Below, piece after piece: positions 5,181 to 5,530 of a stretch of 5,530 bases of DNA; the first letter of the stretch is position 1; the number at the start of each line of letters is the position of its first letter. Origin of the DNA: Rhodothermia bacterium. GTDB taxonomy: Bacteria > Bacteroidota > Rhodothermia > Balneolales > Natronogracilivirgulaceae. Location of the stretch: positions 1-5,530 of the forward strand of contig SKUI01000002.1 of assembly GCA_007122185.1 (NCBI GenBank), given 5' to 3'. The translations under genes and the position numbers were made by a program. The notes beneath the pieces are model-generated. The model was not told where the DNA came from. It was given only the letters and a program-made list of their open reading frames with translations, and searched no databases.

Positions 5181-5530
5181 ATGAAATTATATTACGACAA
5201 CGATGCCGACCTCTCCGTCCTGAAGGGCAAAACCGTGGCCGTCCTGGGCTATGGCAGCCAGGGGCATGCCCATGCGCTGAATCTTCACGAAAGCGGGGTG
5301 TCGGTCATCGTCGGTCTGCGCAGCGACAGCCGTTCGCGGGAGAAAGCACAAAAAGACGGCCTCACCGTCTATGAAACCGCCGAAGCGGCCGGCAAAGCCG
5401 ATATTGTTATGGTGCTCCTCCCCGATGAGAAGCAAAAGGACGTCTATGAGAAGGACATTCTTCCGAACCTGCAGCCGGGCAACATCCTGGCTTTTGCCCA
5501 CGGGTTCAACATCCATTTCAACCAGATCGC
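5181..5530 (+). CDS. ilvC: Ketol-acid reductoisomerase (EC 1.1.1.86), 5' part
   Basis: IlvC isomerises and reduces 2-acetolactate and 2-aceto-2-hydroxybutyrate with NADPH to the dihydroxy acids that IlvD uses. The 116 complete codons in the window cover most of the N-terminal Rossmann domain: [20 protein letters not shown], the nucleotide loop [12 protein letters not shown] from residue 23, the cofactor-specificity loop VGLRSDSRS (44-52), whose Arg47, Ser50 and Ser52 suit NADPH phosphate binding, VMVLLPDE (77-83), and AHGFNIHF with the conserved His107. The C-terminal knotted domain, with the metal and substrate ligands, lies beyond the window, so class I (short, about 330 residues) is expected but cannot be confirmed. 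The frame is intact to the window end. It follows ilvN by 108 bases and is probably co-transcribed. Confidence 0.95.
   Translation, partial: MKLYYDNDADLSVLKGKTVAVLGYGSQGHAHALNLHESGVSVIVGLRSDSRSREKAQKDGLTVYETAEAAGKADIVMVLLPDEKQKDVYEKDILPNLQPGNILAFAHGFNIHFNQI

Overview
The window is a branched-chain amino acid (isoleucine/valine) biosynthesis locus from a bacterium. ilvD (dihydroxy-acid dehydratase) is complete on the minus strand. Diverging from it on the plus strand is an ilvB-ilvN-ilvC cluster: acetolactate synthase large subunit, its regulatory subunit, and the first 116 codons of ketol-acid reductoisomerase, which runs off the right edge. IlvB/IlvN, IlvC and IlvD catalyse three consecutive steps shared by valine and isoleucine synthesis (leucine branches from the valine route), so the window holds one functional unit.

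The organism is probably a member of the Bacteroidota/Balneolota/Rhodothermota (FCB) group. The main evidence is a promoter matching the Bacteroidetes-type consensus (TTG, 19 bases, TAGCTTTG) upstream of ilvB, together with plus-strand genes that lack Shine-Dalgarno sequences and are preceded by A/C-rich, G-poor leaders. Coding DNA is GC-rich and the divergent intergenic region is strongly AT-rich. Genus cannot be given.

Layout: 1-35 is too short to assign; 36-1721 ilvD (minus); 1722-2102 ilvD upstream region, AT-rich, with a 15-bp palindrome and T-tracts; 2103-2132 promoter; about 2136-2581 a long transcribed leader; 2582-4426 ilvB; 4427-4559 gap; 4560-5072 ilvN; 5073-5180 gap; 5181-5530 ilvC (partial).

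The most interesting part is the roughly 445-base leader of ilvB. It contains a 60-codon reading frame (2172-2354) whose last 14 sense codons include 7 Ile and 4 Leu codons, all ATT or CTA; CTA is not used once in ilvB. Immediately downstream, one segment (2361-2372) can pair either with a segment inside the Ile/Leu codon run or, through a 10-bp perfect inverted repeat, with 2425-2434. This is what ribosome-mediated attenuation by a branched-chain leader peptide would look like, but with an unusual geometry and no textbook terminator. A second point is the regulatory subunit IlvN, in which the glycine of the valine-binding ACT loop is replaced by asparagine, suggesting altered feedback.
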